Assembly (NCBI RefSeq): GCF_035594125.1
Contig: NC_087198.1
Span: forward strand, 1,214,599 to 1,278,598
Source of the DNA: Scylla paramamosain
Lineage: Eukaryota; Arthropoda; Malacostraca; Decapoda; Portunidae
Length of the DNA stretch: 64,000 nt
Direction: 5' to 3'
Shown: one piece after another, positions 12,646 to 24,081 of the stretch
Position numbering within the stretch: position 1 is the stretch's first letter
Layout of the letters: every line of letters begins with the position of its first letter
Position numbers and translations under genes: made by a program
The notes under the pieces: generated by a model
What the model was told of the DNA's origin: nothing
Seen by the model: only the letters and a program-made list of their open reading frames with translations
Database searches by the model: none

Positions 12646-14180
12646 GCAATAATATTTTGTTTCTCCATGAAGTTTCTTTTCCCTGCATTTTAGTGTTTTG
12701 GTACGTAAACAGCTGAAAACATTCAAAAGACGCGTTTTGTTTCTCCCGTATAGCTTACTTTGCATGCACTTTGGCGTTTTCGAAAACACTACTAATACAT
12801 GTTTTTGTACCCTATATGAGGAAAGGAAACGCGATTTCCAGAAAAGTGCCTTTGGAATGTTTATTGGCGTGCTAGGCACCAAAACGCTAAAAAGCATGGA
12901 AAGCACCCTATAAAGGAAAACAAAACAACTTTACCATAAACGTGTGTTTTCATTATTTTTTACTTTCTTACGTACCGAAACGCTAAATCGCATGAAAAAA
13001 AAACGGAGAAATAATATAAAAAACAAATATTTCGAGTTTTTCTGAGTTAGTTAAGTAGAAAAACACCAAAATGCATATATAATATCTTAAATGGGAAAAT
13101 GAAAAGACGTTATTAAAATGTGTGCTATTGGTGTTTTTTTTTTTTTACTTATTAGATACGAAGTCGCTAAAATGCATGAATAACACTCTATATGAAATAA
13201 CATTACCAAAAACGTAAATTTTCAGTGTTTTCACATTGTTATGAATCAAAACGCCATAATGCATGTAAAGCCCCCTATTTGGGGAAAGGAAACGAGATTT
13301 CAGAAACGTATCTAAAATGTGTTCTTCAGCGTGTTAGGCACAAAAATGCTAAAAAGCATATAAATCACCTGATATGGGAATACAAAACAACATTAAGAAA
13401 ACGTTTCCCTTGAGTGTCCTACGTACCAAAACGATAAAAAAAAAAAACATAGAAAACATCCTTTATGGAGAAACAGAATAACATTACCAAAAAACAAGTA
13501 TTTTGAGTGTTTTGTAAGATTGTTACGTAAAAAACGTCTAAATGAATCGAAAATACTCTATATGGGAAAAATGAAGTCATTACGAGAAACGTGTATTATG
13601 AGTGTTTTTGACCTTTTTAGTATCAAAAGAGTAAAACGCATGAATAACACCCTATATGGAGAAACAGATATATGAAACGACATTAAAAACGCATGAAAAT
13701 ACCCTATATAGAGAAACAGAATACATTTACCAAAAAACGTGTATTTTGAGTGTCTTTAAGCGTATTATGTACAAAATCGCTTATCATCAAACAAAACACC
13801 CTGCATATGGAAATGAAAGGACATTACGAGAAACGTTTATGTTATTTTTTTTTTATTACTTTCTTAAGTACCAAATCAGTAAAAAGCTTCAATAGTCCTC
13901 TGAAGAAAAAAAAAAACCTTACCAAAAACGTGTATTTTTTTTACATTGATAATTACCAAAACGCCAACATGCATGTAAAGCAACCTATATGAAGAAACGA
14001 AACGAAATAACTAGAAACTTGTCTTTTGTTATTTTTTTTGTGCGTGTTAGGCACCAAATCAGTAAGAAGCAACGAAATCACCCTATAGGGAAATACAAAA
14101 CAACTTTACTAAAACGTGTCTTTGGAGTGTTTCTTTTTTTTTTAGGTTCTTACGAACTAAAATGTCAAAATACATGCAAA
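12646..14180. repeat. Satellite segment Y, copy 2
   Basis: This is the direct-orientation copy of 2121-3890. The polarity switch near 12787 keeps the same junction as copy 1 near 2270: GGCGTTTTCGAAAAC followed by ACTAATACATGTTTTTG. It lacks one monomer relative to copy 1 near 13655, where GAAACAGATATATG joins units that are separated by about 95 bp in copy 1. No gene is seen. Confidence 0.85.
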
Positions 14181-15771
14181 CACCCTGTTAGGTACCAAAG
14201 CACAAAAAAGACCCTATATGAGGAAATGAAAGGACATAACAAAAAACGTGTATTATGAATTTTTTTTTTCTAGCTTCTTAGGTACCAAAACGCTAAAATA
14301 AGTGAGTAGCACACTGTATGGAGAAAGAGAAACAAATTACCAAAATCGTGTAATTTGAATGTTTTTCACATTGTCAGGTAGCAAAACACCATAATCCTTG
14401 CTCGCTATACGAGAAAATTTAACAATAATGTAAGAAATGTGTTTTTATGTGTTTTTCACATAAATGCTAAATAGCATAGAAAGCACCTTATATAGAAATG
14501 CAAAATGATAAGCATGTCTTTTAAGTGTTTTAAACTTTTTACGCACCAAAACGCTAAAACACGTGCAACAAACACGAATAACCTTACCAAATAGAAAAAC
14601 CTTATCAAAAACGTGTATTTTGAGTCTTTTGGAGTCTGTTACGTACATCATATTAAAAATGCATGTAAAGCACCCTGTATGGGGAAAAGATAGAACATTA
14701 CGAGAAACGTGCATTGTCAGTGTTTTGAGTCTCTTAGGTACCAAACACTAAACCGCTTGAATGAAAATTGAATATATCCTATATCTCTTAATAGAGAAAC
14801 AGAACATCACCAAAAACGTGTTTTTATTTATTTATTTTTTTTTTTACCTTGTTATGTACCAAAACGTCAAAATACATACGAAGCATCCTATATGGGGAAA
14901 TAGAAAGACATTAGGAGAAAAAAGTTTTATTAGTGTTTTTGAGCTTCCAAAGTACCAAAACGCTAAAACGCATGAATAGCACCTTATATAGAGAAAAAGA
15001 ACAACATTACCTGAAACCTTTATTTTGAGCGTTTCTCATATTATGTAGCAAAACATCATAATCCATGCAGATCCCTATATGAAGAAGCAAAACTATATTA
15101 CAGGAAACGTGTCTTTTGAGTGTTTACTTGAGTGTTAGGAATCAAAATGCTAAAAAGCATTGAAAGCACCCTATTTGGCAATATAAAATAACATTACCAA
15201 GAAAGTATCTTTAGAGTGTTTTTGACCTTCTTACGTCCGAAATCGCTGAAACGCATGCAAAACAACCTTTACGGAGAAACAGAATAACATTACCAAAAAA
15301 CTTGTATTTTGATTGTTTTTGTGCTTGTTAAGTATAAAAGTGCCAAATTACACGCAAAGCATCCTACATGGAGAAAACAAAGGACATTACGAGAAAAGTG
15401 TATTATGAGAGATTTTGAGCTTTTTAGGTACCAAGACTCAAAAACACATGATTAGAACTTTATATGGAAAAACAACTCTACCGAAAACTTTTACTTAAAC
15501 TTTTTTTCATATTGTTAAGTACCAAAAGTCAAAATACATTGGAAGCCCCCTTTATCGGGAAACGAAACGACATTATCATCAACGTGTCTTTTCAGTGTTT
15601 TTGAACGTGTTAGACACCAAAACGCTAAAAAAAAAGCATGGAAAGCGCTCTATAAAGGAATACAAAACTACATTACTAAAAACGTGTTTTATAGGTTCTT
15701 ATGTACAGAAACACTAAAACCCATGCAAAACACCCTTTATGGAGAAGCGAAATAAATATTTCGTTGATAAA
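14181..15771 (+). repeat. Diverged non-HOR satellite, plus polarity
   Basis: These are plus-polarity 95-bp monomers with typical boxes, such as TTAGGTACCAAAACGCTAAA near 14280 and AAAACGCATGAATAGCACC near 14965. No HOR order is recognisable. The block ends where LINE copy A starts. No gene is seen. Confidence 0.8.
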
Positions 15772-17428
15772 TTACATTCAGGACAGTTAGGGAACATCAC
15801 TTAGAGAAGAATAAGATCACAGAAAAATGGTCCTAAATGGATGACTGAGGTTAAAACACTACATAGGGCGAAAGAGAAGTATATATGAGATTAAAGACAG
15901 GGGAAGTGGTTTTAAGGCCATAATATAATGAATTAGAAAAGTCAGGAGTTTAACAAGGAAAGCTAAAAATAGTTAAGCATTAAAGGTAGCCAGCCAAGCG
16001 AAGATGGACCCCAAGGGATTTTATCAGGCATATAAGACGAAGAATAGAGAAACAATAGTTCCTTAAAGACAACAGAATGGGACCTGCTTAGTTGTTGAGA
16101 GGAAATTAGTAAAATTGTGAATGAGTATTTTTTAACTGTCTTTGCCCAGGAAAACATGCAGGATTTGCCGAATAGTGAGAAGATATTTAGAGTAGAAGAG
16201 AATGAGAAGCTGACAGATATTACCATAAAAAAAGAGATAGTGGAACAGGAGATAGATAAGCTGAAAAGTTCAAGTCACCAGGACCAGATGAAATATATTT
16301 CAGAGTATTTAAGAGTTGGAAAAAGGTTATAAGTAATCTGGATAAGGTCATGGCCAAGCGGCAGGCGACAGAGTGTTGTAATAAACGGCTCTAAATCCGA
16401 GTGGGGTCAAGTAATTAGTGGGGTGATAAAGGGATTATTAGTATTAGGGCCGATGTTCTTTGTAATATATGTCAGTGACTTGGATAGTGGAATTAGTAGT
16501 GCTGTTAGTAAATTTGCGGATGACACGAGAGTATGTAGATTAATTAGGTCAGAATCGCATACCATCGATGGCCTTGCAGGCAGATTTGGATAGGATGAAC
16601 GAATGGACAGACAGACGGCAAATGCAGTTTAATATCAAGAAATGCAAAGCACTTAGCGTAAGTAGAAGAAACCCACACAGTAGTTACACAATGAACAACC
16701 AAGTTCTGGTAGGTTCAGGGTAAGAAAAAGATTTGAGATTTAAAGTTAGCTCTGAACTCCGTCTAAGAAAGCAATGCAAAGAGGCCAGAAACAAAGCAAA
16801 TAGTGTATTATGACTAATTTTCAGGAGTGCTAAAAGTAAAACTCCCGAAGTAATATTAAAGTTACATTTAGCGCTGGTCAGACTTCATCTAGACTACGCT
16901 GTCCTATTCTGGTCACCACATCACAGGAAGGTTAAAGGTCTATTAGAATCACTTCAAAGGAGAATGACTAAAAGGATACAGGGGATGAGGAGTATTCCTT
17001 ACGAAGCGAGATTCAAGCTGTTAAATTTACATTCTTTAGAGAGACGTAGGTTAAGAGTGTACCTGATAGAAGTCTTTAAGAGGTATATGGGTTATAACAA
17101 GGGCAACATAAGGAAAATTCTTAGAATCTGTAACCATGATAGAACAAGAAAAATAGAAACATTAAGTTTTTAGGCTTGAACCTGAAAACTTGATATTCAA
17201 AAAGGAAACAGGAAGGAATTGGTTTTCAAATACAGTAGTAGATGATTGGAACGGACTTAGTAATCAAGCTGTTAGTGCTGAGGCATTTGGCACTGTAAGA
17301 GAAAATTACACATTTATAGATGGGGATGAAAAGTGGAAATACGTAGGCATATTTCATACAAGTACTGCCACGTGTAGGCCTGATGCCTTCTTGCATATTT
17401 ACTTATTTCTTATGTTCTTATGTTCTTA
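15772..17428 (+). mobile_element. 5'-truncated CR1/Rex-like LINE, copy A
   Basis: This non-LTR retrotransposon fragment is embedded in the satellite. It is recognised by its more balanced base composition and by reverse-transcriptase remnants on the plus strand. Visible pieces include an S-P-G-P-D-E-I motif near 16275, the F-A-D-D catalytic box at 16513-16524, a long C-terminal region, and a 3' end made of short TTCTTATG repeats near 17405-17428. CR1-group LINEs characteristically end in such octamer repeats and not in poly(A). The 5' portion is missing. Relative to copy B (35213-37016) it lacks about 180 bases near 16340, including RT motif A. The clade assignment is from memory of the family. 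The LINE identity is secure and the clade is moderate. Confidence 0.85.
16117..17173 (+). pseudogene. Reverse transcriptase remnant of LINE copy A
   Basis: These are broken coding remnants of the LINE ORF2. The first piece, beginning NEYFLTVFAQENMQDLPNSE (20 residues), matches the linker before the RT domain. At about 16270 the frame shifts, so that S-P-G-P-D-E-I-Y is read in a different frame from the preceding K-L-K-S-S. The next about 180 bases, which hold RT motif A in copy B, are deleted. Motif B survives as L-V-L-G-P-M, and motif C as FADDT at 16513. A 4-base insertion near 16566 breaks the frame again. The C-terminal piece reads SVQRRMTK-like residues and LNLHSLERRRLR at 16964-17173, followed in another frame by WNGLSNQAVSAEAFG near 17249. 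No functional protein is possible. Confidence 0.85.
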
Positions 17429-19204
17429 TTACCAAAAGCGTGTATTTTCAGTATTTTTCAGCTCTTCCGTGAAAAAAATAAAATGCCAAAATGCATGCAA
17501 AGCACCCTAAATGAAGAAAAAAAAGCGACATTACGAGAAACGTGCATTATAAGTGTTTTTGAGATTCTTAGATACCAAAACGCTGAAACTCATGAATAAC
17601 ACTCTTAATTGAGAAACAGAACAACCTTACCAAATGCGTGTATTTTTTGTGTTTTTCACATTTTTGGTTACCAAAATCCCAAATTGCATACGAAACTAGC
17701 TTTATGTGGAAAGAAAAAAAAAAAAGACATTTCCAGAAAAGTGTCTTTTGAATGTTTTTGAGCGTGTTAGGCAATAAAGCACTAAAAAGCAGGGCAATCA
17801 CATTACATGGGAATAAAACCAACTTTTACCAAGAACTTGCCTTTAAGTGTTTTTCAGCTCCTAACATACCAAAACGCTAAAACGCATGCAAAACACCCAT
17901 TATGAAGAAACAGAATAACATTACCAAAAACATGTATTTTGAGTGTTTTTGATCATGTTAACTATAAAAACGCTTAAATACATCAAAGAATCTTATGTTT
18001 GGGAAACGAAAGAACATTTCGAGAAACGTGTATTATGAGTGTTTTTAAGTTCTTTAAGTACCAAAAAGCTAAAACCCACAAATAACACTCTTTATAGAGA
18101 AAAAAAAAATCAATCAATCAATACAAAAAAATAGGATTTTTTTATTCATCTTCATAGGTACCGAGATGTCAAAATTCTGCCAAAATTTAGGGAAATTATG
18201 TGAAAAAAGAACCTTATGAAAAAAGTTAATTTTAGCTTTTTTTTTCGGACTATTATGTACCAAACCCTAAAGTGCATGCAAAGCCACCTATATGGGAAAA
18301 TTAAACGACCTTACCAGAAACCTGTCTTTTGTGTTTTTTTTCAGCATGTTAGGCACCAAAACGATAAATAATATGGAAGTCACTCAATGTAGGAATCCAT
18401 CACAAAATTACTGAAAAGGTGTCTTTTCAGTGTTTTACGTAGAAAAACGCTAAAACGGATGCAAACCAACGAATGTGGAGAAATAGAATAACATTACCAA
18501 AAAGGTATATTTTGAGTGTTTTTGAGCTTCTTACCTTCAAAAAACGCGAAAATGGATGGAAAGCACTCTATGTTGGGATACAAAAGGACATTACAAGAAA
18601 CGTGTATAATGAGTGTTTTATAGTTTCACATCAGCCACAAGGCAAAAATCGCAGAAACTCGGTGTATATGGAGAAGTTTCTTAGATACCAAAATGCTAAA
18701 ACTCAGAAATATCACTGTTAATTGAGAATACAGAACAACCTTACCAAATGCATGTATTTTGAGTGCTTTTCACATTCTTAGTTACCAAAACCAAAAATTG
18801 CATGCGAAACTAGCTTTATGTGGGAAAAAATGATATTACCAGAAAAGTGTCTTTTGAGTGTTTTTTGAGCGTGATAGGCAATAAAGCACTAAAAAGGAGG
18901 GCAATCACATTATTTGGGAATAAAACCAACTTTTACCAAGAACCTGCCTTTACATGTTTTTGAGCTTCATACATACCAAAACGCTAAAACGCATGCAAAA
19001 CACCCTTTATAGAGAAACAGAATAACATTACCAGAAACATGTATTTTGAGTGGTTTTGATCATGTTACCTATAAAAGCTTCTAAATACATGCAAAAAACC
19101 CTATGTTTAGAAAATGAAAGGGTATTACGAGAAACGTGTATTATGAGTTTTTTTTTTAAGTTCGTTATGTATGAAAAAGCTAAAACCCACAAATAACACT
19201 CTTT
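17429..19204 (+). repeat. HOR satellite block 2, plus polarity
   Basis: HOR monomers run in the expected order: the ACTCATGAATAACACTC unit, the GTTACCAAAATCCC unit, the GGCAATAAAGCACTAAA unit, the marker unit TAGGTACCGAGATG near 18155, and then a second partial HOR. The 160 bases next to the LINE are also present next to LINE copy B at 37017, so the LINE-satellite junction itself is duplicated. It ends at a perfect hairpin where polarity flips. Confidence 0.88.
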
Positions 19205-19214
19205 ATAGAGTGTT
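19195..19214. repeat. Perfect 8-bp hairpin at a polarity switch
   Basis: AACACTCT at 19195-19202 and AGAGTGTT at 19207-19214 are exact reverse complements around a 4-base TTAT loop. Plus-polarity monomers end at this hairpin and minus-polarity monomers begin. This looks like a fold-back or template-switch junction. Confidence 0.85.
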
Positions 19215-19429
19215 TTCTTACCTAACAATGTGAAAAACACTCAAAAAGCACATTTTTGGAATCTTGTTCTTTTCTCCATATAGAGTGGTCTTCAATGTGT
19301 CAAAATAGGTCTTGGTACCTTAGAAATAAAAAAAAACACTCATAATAAAAGTTTCTTCTAATGTCTTTTCGTTTCCCCTTGCAAAGTGTTTTGCATGCAG
19401 TTATGTTTCATTTTTTTTTTATATAGGAA
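19205..19429 (-). repeat. Non-HOR satellite, minus polarity
   Basis: These are about two and a half minus-polarity monomers (CCATATAGAGTGGT, CTTGGTACCTTAG and TTTGCATGCAG boxes). They lie between the hairpin junction and the LINE insertion and continue the array that resumes at 20126. No gene is seen. Confidence 0.8.
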
Positions 19430-20125
19430 GGATACTGGCCAAGGTCAACAAAAATCTAATAAAAAAAATGCCCACTGAAATGCCAGTCCCATAAAAGGGT
19501 CAAAGCAGTGGTCAAAAATTGGTGGATAAGTGTCTTGAAACCTCCCTCTTGAAGGAATTCAAGTCATAGGAAGGTGGAAATACAGAAGCAGGCAGGGAGT
19601 TCCAGAGTTTACCAGAGAAAGGGATGAATGATTGAGAATACTGGTTAACTCTTGCGTTAGAGAGGTGGACAGAATAGGGGTGAGAGAAAGAAGAAAGTCT
19701 TGTGCAGCGAGGCCGCGGAAGGAGGGGAGGCATGCAGTTAGCAAGATCAGAAGAGCAGTTGGCATGAAAATAGCGGTAGAAGACAGCTAGATATGCAACA
19801 TTGCGGCGGTGAGAGAGGGGCTGAAGACAGTCAGTTAGAGGAGAGGAGTTGATGAGACGAAAAGCTTTTGATTCCACCCTATCTAGAAGAGCAGTATGAG
19901 TGGAACCCCCCCAGACATGTGAAGCATACTCCATACATGGACGGATAAGGCCCTTGTACAGAGTTAGCAGCTGGGGGGTGAGAAAAACTGGCGGAGACGT
20001 CTCAGAACACCTAACTTCATAGAAGCTGTTTTAGCTAGAGATGAGATGTGAAGTTTCCAGTTTAGATTATAAGTAAAGGACAGACCGAGGATGTTCAGTG
20101 TAGAAGAGGGGGGCAGTTGAGTGTC
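19430..20125 (-). mobile_element. 3' fragment of a second LINE family (Jockey/CR1-like), minus strand
   Basis: This block has clearly higher G+C than the satellite and encodes the C-terminal end of a non-LTR retrotransposon ORF2 on the minus strand. The 5' part is missing at about 20125. At the other end the element runs through a short 3' UTR to a TATATAAAAAAAAAA-like end (19409-19425 on the plus strand as a T run plus ATATAGG). TTTATAT-like sequence on both sides may be a target-site duplication, but the flanks are too A+T-rich to be sure. Both sides continue in minus-polarity satellite, so it inserted into an existing array. It is unrelated in sequence to LINE copies A and B. Confidence 0.85.
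19512..20118 (-). pseudogene. LINE ORF2 C-terminal remnant
   Basis: The minus strand from 19934 to 19512 is open for 140 residues and reads MEYASHVWGG near its start, then SPLTDCLQPLSHRRNVAYLA, HPYSVHLSNARVNQYSQS and GKLWNSLPASVFPPSYDLNS before a stop. This is the region after the reverse transcriptase fingers and palm in Jockey/CR1-type ORF2 proteins. I recall very similar tails being highly repeated in decapod genomes. Upstream on the same strand the reading continues as LLTLYKGLIRPC. At the C6 run (19972-19977) the frame slips by one base relative to L-R-R-L-R-Q-F-F-S-P upstream. Earlier residues LNWKLHISSLAKTASMKLGV are still readable. The RT catalytic core is absent, so this is a dead 5'-truncated copy. 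Confidence 0.85.
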
Positions 20126-23100
20126 ATTGAAGAAAAGGGAATTTTATATGTAAAAAGAAAAATAATTGTTTATGGTAATAAAGGGTGTTTTGCATACATC
20201 TCAGCGTTATGGTACGTAAGCAGCTGAAAATACCCAAAAGATAAATTTTTGGTTGTCTTCTTCTCTCATATAGGTAGCTTTCCATGTTTTTTATAACTTT
20301 GGTACCTACCACGTTCATCAACACTCAAAAGACATGTTTCTGGAAATGTCGTTTTATTTTCCCATAGATGGTGCTCTGGAGGCATTTTGACGTTTTGGTA
20401 CATAAAATTGTGAAAAACACTCAAAATAAACGTTTTTGGTAATGTTCTGTTTCTCCATATACAGTGGTACTAAATAGTTTTCGCGTTTGGTACCTAAGAC
20501 GCTGAAATAAACTAATAATACATCTTTCTCGTAATGTCCTTTATTTTATCCATATTGGGTGATTTCCATGCATTTTGGCGTTTTGTTACGTAAAAATGTG
20601 AAAAAAACACTCAAAATATACGTTTTCGGTAATGTTCTTTTGTTTCTTCATATATAATGTTATACATGCGTTTATGCATTTTGCTACCTAAGAATCTCAA
20701 AACACTGATAAATGAAGTGTCTTTTTATTTCTTTTCGTATCGCCATTTAGGATACTTTGCATGCATTTTTGCTTTTTTTATACGTAAGAAGCTAAAAAAA
20801 AAATCAAAATACACGTTTCTGGTAGTATTATTCTGTTTCTCCATAAAATGTGCTTTGCATGCATTTTAGCGTTTTGGTACGTAAATAGCTGTAAAAACTC
20901 TCAAAAGACACGCTTTTGGTAATGTTTTGCTTTTCCAAATAGGGAGCTTTTGTTGCTTTTTAGCGTTTTGGTATCTAATATTGTTGTGTTTCTCCAAAGA
21001 GAATATTATTCATGCATTTTCGCGTTTTGGTACGTGAGAAGCTCAAAAACGCTCTTACTATAAGTTTCTCATAATGTCTTTGGTTACTTTGGTTACGTAA
21101 CAAGCTCAAAACATTGAAAATACACGCTTTTTTTGGTAATGTTATTCAGTGTTTCCAAAAAAAAAAAGGCGTTTTGGATGCGTTTAAGTGTTTTTGTATA
21201 TACGTAGCTTATAAGCACCGAAAAGAAAAGTTTTTGTAATCTTTTGTTTTCTCCTATAGGGTGCTTTCCTTGGTTTTTAGCTACTTGGTACCTAACTCGC
21301 TCATAAACACTGAAAGGACATGTTTCTGGAAATGTTTCCTCTCCCCATATAGTATGCTTTGCATGCATTTTCGCGTTGCGGTACCTAATAACGTCAAAAA
21401 GGCCTTAAAACACAAGTTTTGGTTAATCTTGTTCTGTTTCTCCATATACAGTATTGTTAATACGTTTTAGTGTTCTGGTACCTATGAAGCTCAATAGCAC
21501 TCAAAATATACGTTTCTTTTAATGTTTTATTTTCCCCTTTTAGGGTTATTTCCACGAATTTTATCGTTTTTGTATGTAACAGGCTCAAAATCTCTCAAAA
21601 TGGTAAAGCTGTTGAATTTCTCCATAAAGTGTGTTTTGCAACCGTTGTAGCGGTTTGGTACGTAAGTAGCTTAAAACACTTAATGTTTTCCCATTTACGG
21701 TACTTTCCATGCTTCTTAAGAGCTTTTTGTGCCTAACAAAATCATAAACTCTTAAAAGACATGTTTCTGGAAATGTCGTTTATTTTCCCCATATCGGGTG
21801 CTTTGCATGCATTTTGGCGTTTTGATACCTAACAAAGCTAAATACACTTAAAATACGCGTTTTCTTCATACAGAATGCAAATCATACGTTTTATCGTTTT
21901 GGTACCTAATAAGCTAAAAAAAAAAATCATAATACTAGTTTCTCTTAAAGTCTTTTCGTTTTCTTATATAGGGTACTTTATATGGATTTTGACGTTTTTG
22001 TACATAACAAGCTAAAAAATCGCTAAAAATGCTCGTTTTTGGCAATGTTTTTGTTTCTGCATGAAGGGTGTTTTGCATGTTTTATCGTTTTGGTACATTA
22101 TGAATTTAAACACTTCCAAACACGTGAAAAGTCACGTTATTTCTTTTTCCCTTCCAACTTAGTGCTCTTTTCATACTTCTTAGTGTTTTGGTGCCTAACA
22201 CGTACAAACACTCTCTAAAGATAGGTTTCTTTTAATGTCGTTTTGTGTCGTCTTTCAGAAGTCTTTGCATGTATTTTTGCGTTTTGGTACCTAATAATAT
22301 GAAAACCACTCAAAATATAATATATATTTTCATTCGTGTTGTTTTGTTTCTCCATATAGAATACTATTAAGGTGCCTTTGTGTTTCGTACCTAAAAAGCT
22401 GAAAAGCTCTTATAATACACGTTTCTCGAAATGTCTTCGTTTCCCGGCATAGGGAACTTTGCATACATTTCGGCGTTTTTCTACTTACATACCTCAAAAA
22501 CACTGAAAATATAGTTTTTTTTTTTGTATTGTTATTTTGTTTCTCCATAAAGCATGTTTTGCGTCTGTTCAAGCATTTTGATATAAAAATAGCTCAAAAA
22601 CACTAAAAAAAATACTATTTTTTGGGTAATTTTGTTTTGTATTCCCATACAGGATGCTTTCCATTTTTATTTTTTTAGAGTTTGGTGCCTAACACGCTCA
22701 TAAACACTCAAAATTCACGTTTCTGGAAATTTCGTTTCGTTTCTCCCATAGATTGCACTTTGCATGAATTTCGACGTTTTGGTACATAACATTGTGAAAA
22801 CAAACAAAATACACGTTTTTATTAATGTTGCTCTGTTCCTCCATATAGAGTGGTATTCATGCATTTTCGTATTTTTCAACCTAATAAGGTCTAAACCACT
22901 TACAATATACGTTTCTCGTAATGTCTTTTCGTTTCCCCATATTGGGAACTTTACATGAATTTTGACAATTTTTTACGTAATTAGCTTAAAACGTTAAAAA
23001 TACACGTTTTCCCATTTCTCTATAAAAGGTGTTTTGCATGCGCCTTTGCGTTTTACTATGTAAGTAGCTCTAAACAATGAAAAGACTTTTTTGTAATGTT

Positions 23101-23620
23101 TTGTTTTCCCATGTATGGTTCTTTCCCTGCTTTTTAGCGTTTTGGTACCTAATACGCTTACAAACACTGAAAAGACACGTTTCTAGAAGTGTCGTATTTT
23201 CCCTCATGTGTGATGCTTTGCATGCATTTTAGCGTTTTTGTTTCTCCATATAGAGTGCTATTCATTCGCTTTAGCGTTTTGGTACCTAATAAGTTGAAAA
23301 CACTCATACTGCACGTTTCTCGTAATGTACTTTCGTATCCATATATAGTGCACTTTGCACGCATTTGGCGCTTTTGTACGTGACAAGCTTAAGAAATAAA
23401 ATGAAATGCTAGTTTCTGGTAAGGTTATTTGTTTTTTCCATGAAGGGATTTTTGCAAGCATTTTAGCGTTTTTGTACGTTAGTAGCTGAAAAATACCCCC
23501 AAAAATACGTTTTTTGGGGAATGTTGTTTTTGCTTTTCCAGTATAGGGAAGTTTTCATGCTTTTTAAAAAAACTGTTTTGTTGTTAACAAGTTCATATAC
23601 ACATATACTTGGAAATTATA
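20126..23620 (-). repeat. Non-HOR satellite, minus polarity
   Basis: This is a long run of minus-polarity 95-bp monomers. Recurrent boxes include TTTGCATGCATTTTGGCG, TTTTGGTACCTAA and AAAACACTCAAAATACACG. Neither the HOR marker unit nor the half-monomer is present. Polarity changes at about 23620 after an irregular A+T-rich stretch. No gene, RNA gene or mobile element is seen apart from the LINE at its left end. Confidence 0.85.
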
Positions 23621-24055
23621 TAAAAAAAAAAAGTGCCAAAAACGTGTCTTTTGAGTTTTTTTTTTCAGCTTCTTACGTACCAAGAAAGTAAAATGCATGA
23701 AAAACACCCTTTATGGAAAAACAGAATAATATCACCAAAAAGAAATCGTTTGAGAGTTTTTGAGCTTGTTAGGTAGAAAAACGCCATAATGTATGGAAAG
23801 TATTCTATATGAAGAAAGAAAAAGACATTACGAGAAACGTGTATTATGAGTAAATTTGAGCTTCTTAGGTAGTAAAATGTGAAAACGCATGAATAGCACT
23901 CTGTATGGATAAACATAACAACATTACCAAAAACGTGTATTTTCAGTGTTTTTTCATATTATTAGGTGCCAAAAAGCCAAAATGTATGGAAGCCCACTAA
24001 CTAACAAACAAAACTAAATTTAATGAAACGTGTCTTTTGAATGTTTATGAAACTG

Positions 24056-24081
24056 CTTTCCATGCTAAAAAGCATGGAAAG
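24056..24081. repeat. Perfect 10-bp hairpin in satellite
   Basis: CTTTCCATGC at 24056-24065 and GCATGGAAAG at 24072-24081 are exact complements around a TAAAAA loop. The right arm is the normal AAAGCATGGAAA box of a monomer, and the left arm is an extra inverted copy of it. This looks like a small fold-back copying event. Confidence 0.85.
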
